In this document: in pieces, positions 17,921-26,975 of the stretch
How the letters are laid out: every line of letters starts with the position of its first letter
Position numbering within the stretch: position 1 is the stretch's first letter
NCBI GenBank assembly: GCA_947492185.1
Contig: CANLMR010000004.1
Span: 1 to 64,000 of the forward strand
From: an uncultured Tenacibaculum sp.
GTDB lineage: Bacteria > Bacteroidota > Bacteroidia > Flavobacteriales > Flavobacteriaceae
Reading direction: 5' to 3'
DNA length: 64,000 nucleotides
Notes under the pieces: model-generated
What the model was told of the DNA's origin: nothing
The model's database searches: none
Seen by the model: only the letters and a program-made list of their open reading frames with translations
Translations under genes and position numbers: made by a program

Positions 17921-18829
17921 TTAATTCAAAAACTGATTAATGATGTTATTAATTTCTTGTTTAGATGCATTTGCTTTTAAGGCAAATAAATGAGAAAACA
18001 ATTTCTTGTTATTCACTTTAGGTTGTAATGTTAAATCCTTTTTCATATCAAATGTTTTATCCCATTTTTTACGAACCTTTTTCCATAACCCTTTATTTTC
18101 TTTCCACCATTTATGGGCTGCTTCACATTTATTATCCGCTACTTTAGCATAAGTATTGTATCCTTTTTCTTGAGCTAAAACAAAATCTTCTTTTCCATCA
18201 GTTCTAATAATTTTATCATTATCCTGATCATGAATCCAACCTTCTTTTGTTATTTCATGACGATTTCTTCTATGCATTACATTATAATCAGATCTTTTAG
18301 TGTGTTCTCTTCTAGCTAAAGGAGCATCAGTTCCGTTTTCCCAATAACTTTTTCCATCTACATGTACCCAAGTAGCAGTTCCTTCATATCGAGGGCTATC
18401 ATCAACTTGAAATACTTTTTGAGTCCATTGTCCTTCAATATTTTCTTTTGGTAATTCTACGTATTTCCATTGTCTGTCTTTCTGAAACATGAATAGGTCT
18501 TGATTTTCAAATAACCAATCTTGTCGCCAGTGTTTAACAATATGTGGTTTGTTTTTGGGTCCTACTATTAATAAATGTTGCAATTGAATTTTATTCTTTT
18601 TATCTGTTATAATTTCTACCCATTCTAAAGCTTTATCATGTTTTACTTTTGATGGTTTGTATAAACTATCATTTGAGTAGTTGAATGTTTCATTGAAATT
18701 AAATCCTACTTTGTAACATCCGCTCATGGCTTTAATTGCTTGTATATCTAATTGTTTCTTGCTTTTTTGACCATTAATTGAACAAATGCTTAGTAATGTG
18801 ATTGTTAATGTTACTATTAGTGTTTTCAT
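17921..18829 (-). CDS. DUF6607-family secreted protein beside the haem receptor
   Basis: The 302-residue protein has a cleavable signal peptide (MKTLIVTLTITLLSICSINGQ). It then has a charged, Trp-rich body with the blocks MSGCYKVGFNFNETF, HIVKHWRQDWLFEN and WTQKVFQVDDSPRYEGTATW, which I associate with DUF6607, a Bacteroidota family of unknown function. Many Trp, His, Arg and Lys residues suggest a periplasmic ligand-handling role, but no motif proves it. It is transcribed divergently from the TonB-receptor/HmuY operon with a 93-bp shared control region, which suggests it belongs to haem or iron acquisition. The family name is from memory; I am fairly but not fully sure of it. Confidence 0.7.
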   Translation of the reverse strand: MKTLIVTLTITLLSICSINGQKSKKQLDIQAIKAMSGCYKVGFNFNETFNYSNDSLYKPSKVKHDKALEWVEIITDKKNKIQLQHLLIVGPKNKPHIVKHWRQDWLFENQDLFMFQKDRQWKYVELPKENIEGQWTQKVFQVDDSPRYEGTATWVHVDGKSYWENGTDAPLARREHTKRSDYNVMHRRNRHEITKEGWIHDQDNDKIIRTDGKEDFVLAQEKGYNTYAKVADNKCEAAHKWWKENKGLWKKVRKKWDKTFDMKKDLTLQPKVNNKKLFSHLFALKANASKQEINNIINQFLN

Positions 18830-18922
18830 CTCTTTTGAATTAAAATTTTGATGCTACAAATTTATAATATTTATTTAGATTGAATAAAAATAAAGTATAT
18901 ATTTGCGTCAAAATTATTAAGA

Positions 18923-20974
18923 ATGTTTCTAAATAAGGTTTTCAGGATAGTATTTTTATTAGGAATGTTATCTGTTTTTGGACAAACAAATAAGGATAAA
19001 AAAGACTCAATAAATAATAAGTTAGAAGAAGTTATTGTAACAGCAACAAGAACAAAAAGACAATTGTCTTCAGTTCCAATGCCGGTTACTTTAATTAGTA
19101 AAAAACAAATATTTCAAACTGGTTCAACACGATTACGTGATATCATTTTAGAACAAACAGGTTTGGTAATGGTTTCTGATTTTGGGAGTTCTGAAGGAGT
19201 TCAAATGCAAGGTGTGGGAGCCGATTATACGTTGATTTTAGTTAATGGATTACCTTTAATTGGTAGAACTTCAGGAAATATTGATTTGAACAGATTGTCT
19301 ATCAATAATATTAAACAGATAGAAATTGTAAAAGGACCAACATCATCTTTATACGGATCTGAAGCCATTGGTGGTGTAATAAATATAATAACAGATAATC
19401 CTAAAGATGGTATAACTGAAGGTTCTGTAAGTTACATGTCTAGAATTCAAGCTAGAGAAGAACTTGATATAAATGCCAATATAGCTTACGGTAAAAGTAG
19501 ATTTGGTATTGATGCGGGAATAAATTTAAACTCTGGTGGAGCCTATGATTTGTCTCCTGGTGATAATTCTAACACAGCTCAAGCGTATCAAAAAGGTACA
19601 GGAAATCTTCGATTAACATATAAGTTCAATGAAAAAGTAAACACTACAATTGATGGAAGATACTTCACCGAGGAAATTTTTAACAATTCAGGAGATGGAA
19701 AGAGAATAGATTTTGGTGCTTCTTTAAAAACATCACATGAAATTAGTGATTCATTTACATTAAATTACCTGTTATATGGTACACGATTTAAAACAGAAAG
19801 TGTCTTTAACGGAGAATCCTCAGTTTTTAATCAAACCTTATATAGACCAGAAGTTAAAACAGAATTACAATTAGATAGAGGAACTTTAATTACAGGTATT
19901 GGAGCAAATTTTGATGCTTTAGAAAGAACATTCTTTGATGGAAAAGAGAAATTTAATGCATACTATGCATTTGGTCAATTTGATACAAATATTTCAGAAC
20001 GAATAAATGTAATTGCAGGATTAAGATTTGATGCTTTCAATAAGTTTGAGTCTGCTTTTAGTCCAAAACTTTCTGCAAATTATAAAATCAATGACTGGTT
20101 AACAGCTAAGGCCTCTATTGGTTTGGGATATAAAGTTCCTGATTTTAGACAGTTATTTTTCAATTTTAGAAATACTGCTGGAGGATATATTGTATTAGGA
20201 ACTCAAGTATTACATGAACTATATAGTGATAGACCAGAGGTAAGTTCATTAAGTAAAGAACTAAAACCAGAAAATTCTATAGGATATAACTTAGGATTCC
20301 AACTAAAACCAACTTCAAGTATAAAGATTAATGTTAATTTATTTAGAAACGATATTAGTGATTTAATAAACACATTTGTTGTTTCAAGAAACTTTTCTGA
20401 TTTACCTAATACTTCAGTTTTTTCATATGAAAATAGAGATCGAGTATTTACTCAAGGAATAGAACTAAATGCAACTTATAAAATTAATAATAACCTTCGT
20501 TTGACAACAGGTTACCAATTCTTAGATACTGGAGATAAAGAAGAGATAGAGAAAATTAAAAACGATGAAGTATTTTTCAGAAGAACTCCAACTTCACCAT
20601 CAGAAAAGTTAACCTTAAATAATTATTTCGGACTTGCAAATAGATCAAAGCATACGGCTAATGTGAAGCTCTTTTATGAAAATTATGATCATGATTTTTC
20701 GATGAATATTCGAATGCTTTATAGAAGTAAATATGCATTATTCGATACAAACAATAATGATGAAATTATTGATGATTTTGATGATTTTATTGCTGGGAAT
20801 ACTCAAGTAAATATAGCAGTTCAAAAAAAACTTTTTGATTTCGTAAGCTTTCATTTAGGAATAGATAATTTATTTAATTCTAATGGTCAGGAAAATAAAA
20901 AGCACTTTGAAAATATAGATACCGCTTTACGGTTAGGAAGAACATATTTTACAAGAATTCAATTTAATATATAA
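18923..20974 (+). CDS. TonB-dependent outer-membrane receptor, HmuR-like (haem)
   Basis: This 683-residue receptor has a signal peptide ending FGQ, a TonB-box-like EEVIVTATRTKRQL and a plug domain (VPMPVTLISKKQI ... LRDIILEQTGLVMV ... VQMQGVGADYTLILVNGLPLIG ... IEIVKGPTSSLYGSEAIGGVINIIT). The 22-strand barrel ends in an aromatic-rich final strand (FTRIQFNI). The following HmuY gene marks it as the haem receptor of an hmu-type operon. An FRQLFF segment near residue 410 may correspond to the FRAP motif of haem receptors; a clear NPDL motif is not seen. A -7-like TATATTTG (18898-18905) lies 17 bp before the ATG, with a TTG 15 bp further up, which is shorter than usual. Iron or haem control is likely but no operator is identifiable. 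Confidence 0.88.
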   Translation: MFLNKVFRIVFLLGMLSVFGQTNKDKKDSINNKLEEVIVTATRTKRQLSSVPMPVTLISKKQIFQTGSTRLRDIILEQTGLVMVSDFGSSEGVQMQGVGADYTLILVNGLPLIGRTSGNIDLNRLSINNIKQIEIVKGPTSSLYGSEAIGGVINIITDNPKDGITEGSVSYMSRIQAREELDINANIAYGKSRFGIDAGINLNSGGAYDLSPGDNSNTAQAYQKGTGNLRLTYKFNEKVNTTIDGRYFTEEIFNNSGDGKRIDFGASLKTSHEISDSFTLNYLLYGTRFKTESVFNGESSVFNQTLYRPEVKTELQLDRGTLITGIGANFDALERTFFDGKEKFNAYYAFGQFDTNISERINVIAGLRFDAFNKFESAFSPKLSANYKINDWLTAKASIGLGYKVPDFRQLFFNFRNTAGGYIVLGTQVLHELYSDRPEVSSLSKELKPENSIGYNLGFQLKPTSSIKINVNLFRNDISDLINTFVVSRNFSDLPNTSVFSYENRDRVFTQGIELNATYKINNNLRLTTGYQFLDTGDKEEIEKIKNDEVFFRRTPTSPSEKLTLNNYFGLANRSKHTANVKLFYENYDHDFSMNIRMLYRSKYALFDTNNNDEIIDDFDDFIAGNTQVNIAVQKKLFDFVSFHLGIDNLFNSNGQENKKHFENIDTALRLGRTYFTRIQFNI

Positions 20975-20990
20975 TTATAAATACTAATAC

Positions 20991-21449
20991 ATGAAAACAA
21001 TTAAAATAGTTACACTAATTCTCAGCCTAATTTTAGGAGGTATGTTGATTTATGGAGGAATAGGGAAATTTTCAAAATCAAATCCATCACCGGTTCAAGT
21101 TGTCGAAAAAGCACAAAAATTTCAATCTGTAGATAAAGAATTAACACTTCAAAAGATATTATATATAAATGGTATGAAGCAAACTGGATATCTCTGGCAG
21201 TTTTTAGGATTAATGCAAATTATATGCGGATTACTATTAATTAGCCAAGTATATACAACATTTGGAGCCATAATGGCTTTCCCTATTGTAATTAACATTT
21301 TTCTTTTCCATTTATTCTTAGAGTTTGATGAAATAGGTGAATTACTACAAACAACAGGGTTGTTTCTCATTAATTTTTGGCTGCTTTTCAAAGAAAGAAA
21401 ACTATTAAAATCAATTATTTATCAACCAGAAAAATTAAAATTCAATTAA
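20991..21449 (+). CDS. DoxX-like membrane protein in the haem operon
   Basis: The 152-residue protein has four hydrophobic segments (roughly residues 6-24, 65-82, 86-106 and 113-128), with GGIGKFSKSNP after the first helix. This is the layout of DoxX-like inner-membrane proteins. It lies 16 bp after the receptor and 9 bp before hmuY, so it is translated in the same operon. Its role there is unknown; some DoxX-family proteins are linked to redox or quinone processes, which could fit haem handling at the inner membrane, but this is inference. Confidence 0.75.
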   Translation: MKTIKIVTLILSLILGGMLIYGGIGKFSKSNPSPVQVVEKAQKFQSVDKELTLQKILYINGMKQTGYLWQFLGLMQIICGLLLISQVYTTFGAIMAFPIVINIFLFHLFLEFDEIGELLQTTGLFLINFWLLFKERKLLKSIIYQPEKLKFN

Positions 21450-21458
21450 ATATATATC

Positions 21459-22088
21459 ATGAAAAACTTTAAAATAATCATACTATTAGCACTTTCAATT
21501 ATTTATGTATCATGTGATGATACAGAACCAATAACACTATTACCTGTAGAATCAAAATCAATAACTAATTTACCAGCATTACAAACAACGGATTTCACTC
21601 AAAGTCCACCAGTAACTACAGGAAGTTTTACAAAATTTAGCTTTAAAGAAGGAAGTCAAATAACCGGAGATAATTGGGATATTGCTTTTAGAGGAACAAC
21701 AATTTTAGTAAATGGAGGAACTAAAATAGGAAGTTTAACAGATGAACCAGAGAGAACAGGAGAAGCTTCTTTAACCTTAGTAACGGGAACTTTTTCTGGA
21801 GTAACAAAAGCGCCTGTTGACACTGATTTTTTACAAGATAAGACAGGGAGTTACGCATTAACAACTGGTAGCGGAAATGGTTGGTATACTTATGCAGGTC
21901 CACCAACTCACTTAATAAATCCTATAGCAGGAAAAGTATTGATAATAAGAACTGTTAATGGTAATTATGCAAAGATGGAAATTATTAGTTATTATAAAGA
22001 TAATAATCCATCGATTTTAGATAATGCCAGATATTATTCATTTAATTATCAGTATAATCCTAATAAAGGGGATAAAGATTTTCAATAG
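21459..22088 (+). CDS. hmuY: HmuY-family haem-binding lipoprotein
   Basis: HmuY of Porphyromonas is a surface lipoprotein that takes haem from host proteins and hands it to HmuR. This 209-residue protein has a lipoprotein signal ending VSC at Cys19. Its all-beta body includes FTKFSFKEGSQITGDNWDIAFRGTTI (the W-D-IAFR hallmark of the family) and the C-terminal YAKMEIISYYKDN block with YYSFNYQYNP. The axial haem ligands of HmuY are two His; here the body is poor in His (HLINP is one), so haem coordination may use Met or other residues as in some homologues. It closes the operon and is followed by a strong terminator. Confidence 0.87.
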   Translation: MKNFKIIILLALSIIYVSCDDTEPITLLPVESKSITNLPALQTTDFTQSPPVTTGSFTKFSFKEGSQITGDNWDIAFRGTTILVNGGTKIGSLTDEPERTGEASLTLVTGTFSGVTKAPVDTDFLQDKTGSYALTTGSGNGWYTYAGPPTHLINPIAGKVLIIRTVNGNYAKMEIISYYKDNNPSILDNARYYSFNYQYNPNKGDKDFQ

Positions 22089-22122
22089 TCCTCGATATTG
22101 AATTTTGTTAGTTTTTAATCTG

Positions 22123-22153
22123 AAAAGCTATTCGAATGACTCGAATAGCTTTT
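22123..22153 (+). terminator. Intrinsic terminator after hmuY
   Basis: A 13-bp perfect stem (22123-22135 with 22141-22153) with a 5-nt loop runs into a long T tract. It lies 35 bp past the hmuY stop and separates it from msrA. Confidence 0.9.
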
Positions 22154-22213
22154 TTTTTTTATTTTAATGAAAGAATTAAAAAGACCATACGACGAAGTTC
22201 AAAACGATTAAAA

Positions 22214-22810
22214 ATGAAGAAACTTATAACGATAATTTTTATTGGATTAATTACAGTGAGTTATGCTCAAAAAAAGCAAGAAGTAGCTTATTTTGCTAGT
22301 GGATGTTTTTGGTGTGTGGAAGCTGTTTTTGAAAGTGTGGATGGTGTAAATGAAGCAGTTTCTGGTTATGCAGGAGGAAATACTAAAAATCCAACATATA
22401 GAAAAATAGGAACAGGTACTACTGGACATGCAGAAACTGTTGCTGTGTATTACAATCCTAAAAAAGTAAGTTTTAAAACTTTAGTAAAAGTGTTTTTTGG
22501 CTCACATGATCCAACTACGGTAAACGGTCAACATCCTGATTATGGAACTCAATATAGATCAATTGCTTTTTATTCTAATCAAGAAGAGAAGAAAACAATT
22601 GAAGATTATATTAAGATTTTAAATACTCAGTTCTACGATAATAAAATAGCAACAGAAGTAACTAAACTGAAGAAATTTTATGAAGCTGAAGACTATCATC
22701 AAAATTACGAACGCTTAAATCCAAACAATCCCTATGTAAAGAATGTTTCCATTCCAAGATTAAATAGATTTAAGCGTAAATTCCCTGAATTATTAAAGGA
22801 TAATCATTAG
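22214..22810 (+). CDS. msrA: Peptide methionine sulfoxide reductase A, exported
   Basis: MsrA reduces the S form of methionine sulfoxide in proteins. The frame is open from 22136, but that stretch overlaps the hmuY terminator; the ATG at 22214 begins a good signal peptide (MKKLITIIFIG...SYAQ), giving 198 residues. The catalytic motif GCFWC places the nucleophile at Cys31. GYAGG, GHAETV and the acidic/His block HDPTTVNGQHPDYGTQYRS are all present. Recycling Cys residues near the C-terminus are absent, so a 1-Cys or external-reductant mechanism is likely. Export suggests repair of envelope proteins, perhaps of oxidised Met in the neighbouring haem-uptake system. It is convergent with the phosphoesterase gene, 12 bp apart. 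Confidence 0.94.
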   Translation: MKKLITIIFIGLITVSYAQKKQEVAYFASGCFWCVEAVFESVDGVNEAVSGYAGGNTKNPTYRKIGTGTTGHAETVAVYYNPKKVSFKTLVKVFFGSHDPTTVNGQHPDYGTQYRSIAFYSNQEEKKTIEDYIKILNTQFYDNKIATEVTKLKKFYEAEDYHQNYERLNPNNPYVKNVSIPRLNRFKRKFPELLKDNH

Positions 22811-22822
22811 AAAACGATTTTA

Positions 22823-24421
22823 TTAAATTCCTTTAATCTTCTTAATAATATTTACAAAATCAGAACTAAGCTCGGCAAGTGTTTTACTCTTGTCGAGTTT
22901 TTTTATGACTAATTCATCCAAGTTGTTAGCCGTTAAGTCTTTCTCCTGCATTGTTTTATTGATAATACTCTCCATCATTCGTAATTGAATATCATTAACA
23001 CCAACTGTTTTTCTTAGAGAATCATCAACTACTGTCGCTGCATTTGCATTAATTACAGGAATGTCAGTTCTTAATGGATTTCCTTGAAAAACATTTTCAA
23101 AAGTTGGAGCGTTAGCAGTTCTACTACCTAATTGCCATTTGTGCTTAGGTATTCCGATGATATTTAATATGGTTGCTAGTACTGAAGTATGGTCATAAGG
23201 TGTATTTCCTTCTGCACGGAAAACAGTAGAAGCTTCAATTAGTGGAGAAACTAAAATCAATGGAACTCTTACACCAAAACGATCAAATTGAAAATCTCCT
23301 TCAAATTGTGCTGGAGTTGGTGTTCCGTCAGCGCTATTATCCCAAGGTGCTTTTGCTCCCCAAGGTGTAGGTTCATGATCGTAAGTTCCACCATGCTCAT
23401 CAAAATTGATAATAAATAAGGTTTGATCCCACGCTTCTTTATTTGAAGTTAAAGCATCATAAATACTTTTCACAAATACTTCACCTGGTGCTAAGTTGGT
23501 TGGTGGATGATAATCTGTTCCTTGAGCCCCTATGTCAATATAATCTCCAAAAATGTCAACAGGAATTTCTAAACCCCATTCTGGTTCTAAAAAACTAAAA
23601 GTTGGTAAAGTACCGGCTTTAGCATTTTCTAGAAAGTCAGACATATTAGCGAAATGATTATCAAACAAAGGATCTTGAATGGTTTGCATTAAATCTCGAG
23701 TATAAGAGTATCCTTCAACACCAAGAAGATCTTCTAACCAACTACCATTACTGTTATACAACATCCAATCATTAGGTGTATTAAATCCATTTTCTGATAA
23801 TACATTCCATATCGTTTTTTGATTGAACTGCTTTCCTTTAGGCTGACTTAAATTTGGAGGAATATAATCAGTTCCTCTATTGTTCACCCAAGCTTCCAAT
23901 ACATTATCGTTAGTATTTCCTAATGAATTTCCACAAGCTGCAAAAGCTCTATTACAATCGGTTTGTGTAGGAACTGAAGAAAAATACATATCAGAAACCG
24001 CAAAATTCTTTGCTAAACCGTTTAAAACCGGTAATTCTTCTGGAGTGTAAGATTCCATGATTTCTCCTGTTTTGACATTAAAAGAAGCAAAATCTTGGTA
24101 AAAACCTCCCATCGTTGGTGGAGTAGGAGAAGTTGGTGTGGTTGTAGTTCCAAATACCTGATTATTCACATGGGCATATTCTTCATGTGGATCATGAACA
24201 GGTACATTCATATTATTATTTGTTCCTTTAACAGCATAATGTTTTTCTCCAGAACTATCAACGTTATAATAACTCGGTTTTAAACCGTTATATGTTGGAT
24301 TTGCTTGAGAAGGAATATTTTTCTTAGGTGGATTTTTTTCATCATATAACCATCCTAAAACTTGATCCAAAGATCGATTTTCTAGCATTAGGTATACAAT
24401 ATGTTTAATGTTATTAGCCAT
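22823..24421 (-). CDS. Phospholipase C / acid phosphatase family phosphoesterase
   Basis: The 532-residue protein matches the phosphoesterase family of non-haemolytic phospholipase C and AcpA. The N-terminal KHIVYLMLENRSLDQVLGW carries the conserved metal-ligand Glu-Asn and the Ser/Thr nucleophile region. Further motifs are SPVPTQTDCNRAFAACGNS-like text around residue 155, a PEWG block and FDEHGGTYDH, the metal-binding DEH motif. Family members cleave phospholipid or phosphate monoester bonds. Most are exported, but this protein starts directly at MANNIKH with no signal peptide. The substrate is not predictable. It is monocistronic, and 24422-24554 upstream holds no other feature. Confidence 0.85.
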   Translation of the reverse strand: MANNIKHIVYLMLENRSLDQVLGWLYDEKNPPKKNIPSQANPTYNGLKPSYYNVDSSGEKHYAVKGTNNNMNVPVHDPHEEYAHVNNQVFGTTTTPTSPTPPTMGGFYQDFASFNVKTGEIMESYTPEELPVLNGLAKNFAVSDMYFSSVPTQTDCNRAFAACGNSLGNTNDNVLEAWVNNRGTDYIPPNLSQPKGKQFNQKTIWNVLSENGFNTPNDWMLYNSNGSWLEDLLGVEGYSYTRDLMQTIQDPLFDNHFANMSDFLENAKAGTLPTFSFLEPEWGLEIPVDIFGDYIDIGAQGTDYHPPTNLAPGEVFVKSIYDALTSNKEAWDQTLFIINFDEHGGTYDHEPTPWGAKAPWDNSADGTPTPAQFEGDFQFDRFGVRVPLILVSPLIEASTVFRAEGNTPYDHTSVLATILNIIGIPKHKWQLGSRTANAPTFENVFQGNPLRTDIPVINANAATVVDDSLRKTVGVNDIQLRMMESIINKTMQEKDLTANNLDELVIKKLDKSKTLAELSSDFVNIIKKIKGI

Positions 24422-24554
24422 AATATAGATGTTTAATTAGAGTAATTCTCTTTTTAGAGATACCTCTAAACTATTCATCCTATGCAGCTAAAATTTACAA
24501 ATTGTAATGACTATAGAGTTTTTGGTAATAAGATTGAAGAATTATAGAACAAGA

Positions 24555-25670
24555 TTATTCCATTGGTTTAAAAAAGAATAAATCATAATCAGGTAAAACT
24601 TCTGGATTCGTAATTTTTATCATGTCCTTTAAAACCAAATCTGGTCGAGTAGGAGCCAATTCGAAATAGATTAATCCACCAGTTGGTCCTTTTTTTGAAG
24701 CTATGGTATAGATTCTCTTATTGTTAAAAGCGTCAAATTTGTCGTAATGACGATTTGAACTTATGAGTTGTTCTTTTGTTTCACTTAATCCGCAACCTAA
24801 CCAAAAATCAGCAAATTGAGCTTTATCTAAAACACTTTCAAAACTCAACTGTAAACTTCCTGTTCCTTCAGTATCTTTCCAAATATAATTCAAGTTTGCA
24901 TCAGACATAAATTTCGCCATAAAACTTTGACCAGCTGGAATATACCAAGTGTCTTTAAACATACTTCCAGATAATACTTTTGGTTTTTGTTCTGTCGATT
25001 GAGCTATTTTTTTGGCTTCTAAATAATTCTTTTCAATTACTGAAAAAATACTATCCGCTTTCTTTTCTTTACCTAATAAAGCTCCAAAGAATTTAATCCA
25101 TTCTGCTCTACCTAAAGGTGTTTCTTCCAACCATTCTCCATTAAAAACAACAGGAATACCTAACTTTTTAATGTTGTTGTACAGTTTATTGTTTGGGTGC
25201 AAAGAGAATCCGATTACCAATTCAGGTTCTAAGTCAATTAGAATTTCGGTATTCATACTTTGTTCTGATCCTAATTCGGTTATTGCTCCAGAGTCAACTA
25301 AGGTTCTTGTTCTTTCAGATGAAATATATTTTGTGTTTGGAAAACCAACAATTGTTTTCTCTTTTTCAAGAAGTTCAACCATAGGAACATGAGTTGTACT
25401 AGTGATTACTAATTTCTCAACTGGAACTTTTAATATGTTTTTCTGGAAATTACTCTTGTCTGATAATAAATATTTATATGAATTAGTTCCATTTTGAAAA
25501 ACCTTTTTCAGTACTAAATAGCGATTTCCATTTTCGTTAACAATATCAAAACCTTTAGCATATTTAATAGTCGCTTTAACGACTTCAGAAGTGTTTTTAA
25601 CTATTTCTTTTTTGCAACTGATACATAAAGCAAAAATGAAAATAAAATAGAAAGTATATTTAAGATTCAT
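24555..25670 (-). CDS. btuF: BtuF-like corrinoid ABC-transporter substrate-binding lipoprotein
   Basis: The frame opens at 25682 but the Met at 25670 gives the better lipoprotein signal (MNLKYTFYFIFIFALCISC, Cys19); either start overlaps the end of cobC. The body is the class III periplasmic-binding fold: KLVITSTTHVPMVELLEKEKTIVGFPNTK, then EILIDLEPELVIGFS, a helical hinge, and the second lobe with GLIYFELAPTRPDLVLKDM. Position as the last gene of the cobUTSC operon argues for corrinoid binding. The permease and ATPase genes (btuC, btuD) are not in this window. Coupled translation with cobC is suggested by the overlap. Haem or siderophore binding is the alternative on fold alone. Confidence 0.85.
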   Translation of the reverse strand: MNLKYTFYFIFIFALCISCKKEIVKNTSEVVKATIKYAKGFDIVNENGNRYLVLKKVFQNGTNSYKYLLSDKSNFQKNILKVPVEKLVITSTTHVPMVELLEKEKTIVGFPNTKYISSERTRTLVDSGAITELGSEQSMNTEILIDLEPELVIGFSLHPNNKLYNNIKKLGIPVVFNGEWLEETPLGRAEWIKFFGALLGKEKKADSIFSVIEKNYLEAKKIAQSTEQKPKVLSGSMFKDTWYIPAGQSFMAKFMSDANLNYIWKDTEGTGSLQLSFESVLDKAQFADFWLGCGLSETKEQLISSNRHYDKFDAFNNKRIYTIASKKGPTGGLIYFELAPTRPDLVLKDMIKITNPEVLPDYDLFFFKPME

Positions 25671-26205
25671 GATGTAATTCAAAAGTATTTATAGTTAGTA
25701 TATCTCCGTATTGTAATTTTAAATCAAATGATTTTTCTAACGGAATTTTATGGAAATAAGCCCAAAGACTTCTAATTACACCCGCATGAGATACAATTAA
25801 AACAGTATCATAAGATGTTTTAAGAATTTCTTCAATAAAGGTTGTTGTTCTTTCGTGAAGATCAATGTAAGATTCTCCATTTTTAGGGGCTTGGTTGACA
25901 AAATCTTCCATCCATGGATTCATCTCTTCTTTAGGAATGTTATCCCAATGTTGCAATTCCCAGTCGCCAAAATTTAATTCAAGTAGTCTATCATCGTAAT
26001 TGAAATCCTTCCCAATTTTATGTGCCAATTTTTTACAACGTTGCAAAGGACTAGAATACATTATGTCGAAATAATACTGTTTAAGTTTTGAAACTACAGA
26101 CTCAGCTTCTTGATCAAAAGTAGCTATTACATCAATATCAGCTTGACCATAACAAATTCCTTTTGCTATATCTGGTGTTGTATGTCTTACTAGAACAATT
26201 TCCAT
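25660..26205 (-). CDS. cobC: Alpha-ribazole-5'-phosphate phosphatase (CobC)
   Basis: CobC removes the phosphate from alpha-ribazole phosphate or from adenosylcobalamin phosphate in the last steps of B12 assembly. The 181 residues show the histidine-phosphatase motifs LVRHTTPD (catalytic His8) and SPLQRCKK, the GDWE core and the second His in VSHAGVIRS. The RHTTPD variant and genome context identify CobC rather than a general phosphoglycerate mutase. The gene overlaps cobS upstream by 16 bp and btuF downstream, so it belongs to a tightly packed operon. Confidence 0.9.
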   Translation of the reverse strand: MEIVLVRHTTPDIAKGICYGQADIDVIATFDQEAESVVSKLKQYYFDIMYSSPLQRCKKLAHKIGKDFNYDDRLLELNFGDWELQHWDNIPKEEMNPWMEDFVNQAPKNGESYIDLHERTTTFIEEILKTSYDTVLIVSHAGVIRSLWAYFHKIPLEKSFDLKLQYGDILTINTFELHHES

Positions 26206-26954
26206 ATAACTAATAATGAAAGATAAAAAACTACTTCAGTAACTTGTTGTATAGCTCCTGCACAATCACCTGTTTGACCGCCAATCCATTTCTTGAAGAA
26301 ACGGCCCATATAGGCATAACAGATAAAAAGAGGAATTATTGATAGGAATACAAGTTTATCTTGAAATAAGAATAGTGGTAAAATTCCAAATATCCCTGAA
26401 ATTACTAATGATTTTGTGCTCATTTGTTTTGTGGTTGGTTTTACTTTAGAACTATCAATATCTCGAACGTATTCATGTGTGTAAAGTAAAACTGTTGCTA
26501 TAAATCGACTTATAGCATGACCTGAGATGAAAATAAATGGAATTGAATTTTGTAATGAAAGTTCTTTAAGACTTAGAAATTTAATCGCTAGTATGCTAAT
26601 TAAACCAATAACACCAAATGTTCCTAAACGAGAATCTTTCATGATTGTAAGAATCTTCTCTTTTGTCCATCCACCACCAAATCCATCACATACATCTGCA
26701 AAACCATCTTCGTGAAAAGCACCAGTTGTCCAAACTGAACTTACCATGCTAATAACAAGAGCAATGTCTGTTGAAAATACAAAACTAGCTACATAATAAA
26801 TCAAAGCAGAAATTAACCCAACAAGAATCCCTACCAGAGAAAAATACCTGCTACTTTTATTCAGAACTTCTGGAGAATGATCTACCCATTTCGGACAAGG
26901 AATTCTCGTAAAAAATAGTACTGCGGTCAAAAAATAATGGACTTGTCTTTTCAT
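26190..26954 (-). CDS. cobS: Adenosylcobinamide-GDP ribazoletransferase (CobS)
   Basis: CobS joins adenosylcobinamide-GDP to alpha-ribazole at the inner membrane. The 254-residue integral membrane protein has FFTRIPCPKW near the start, the acidic metal site GAFHEDGFADVCDGFGGGWTKE, DSRLGTFG, and the C-terminal GGQTGDCAGAIQQVTE block, all family hallmarks. Several TM segments follow between residues 35 and 250. It lies 21 bp downstream of cobT and overlaps cobC. Confidence 0.95.
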   Translation of the reverse strand: MKRQVHYFLTAVLFFTRIPCPKWVDHSPEVLNKSSRYFSLVGILVGLISALIYYVASFVFSTDIALVISMVSSVWTTGAFHEDGFADVCDGFGGGWTKEKILTIMKDSRLGTFGVIGLISILAIKFLSLKELSLQNSIPFIFISGHAISRFIATVLLYTHEYVRDIDSSKVKPTTKQMSTKSLVISGIFGILPLFLFQDKLVFLSIIPLFICYAYMGRFFKKWIGGQTGDCAGAIQQVTEVVFYLSLLVIWKLF

Positions 26955-26975
26955 TATGTCAAATGAGTATGTTTT

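Noticed and set aside
22136..22213. N-terminal extension of msrA
   Set aside because: It overlaps the hmuY terminator and would bury the signal peptide that starts at 22214.
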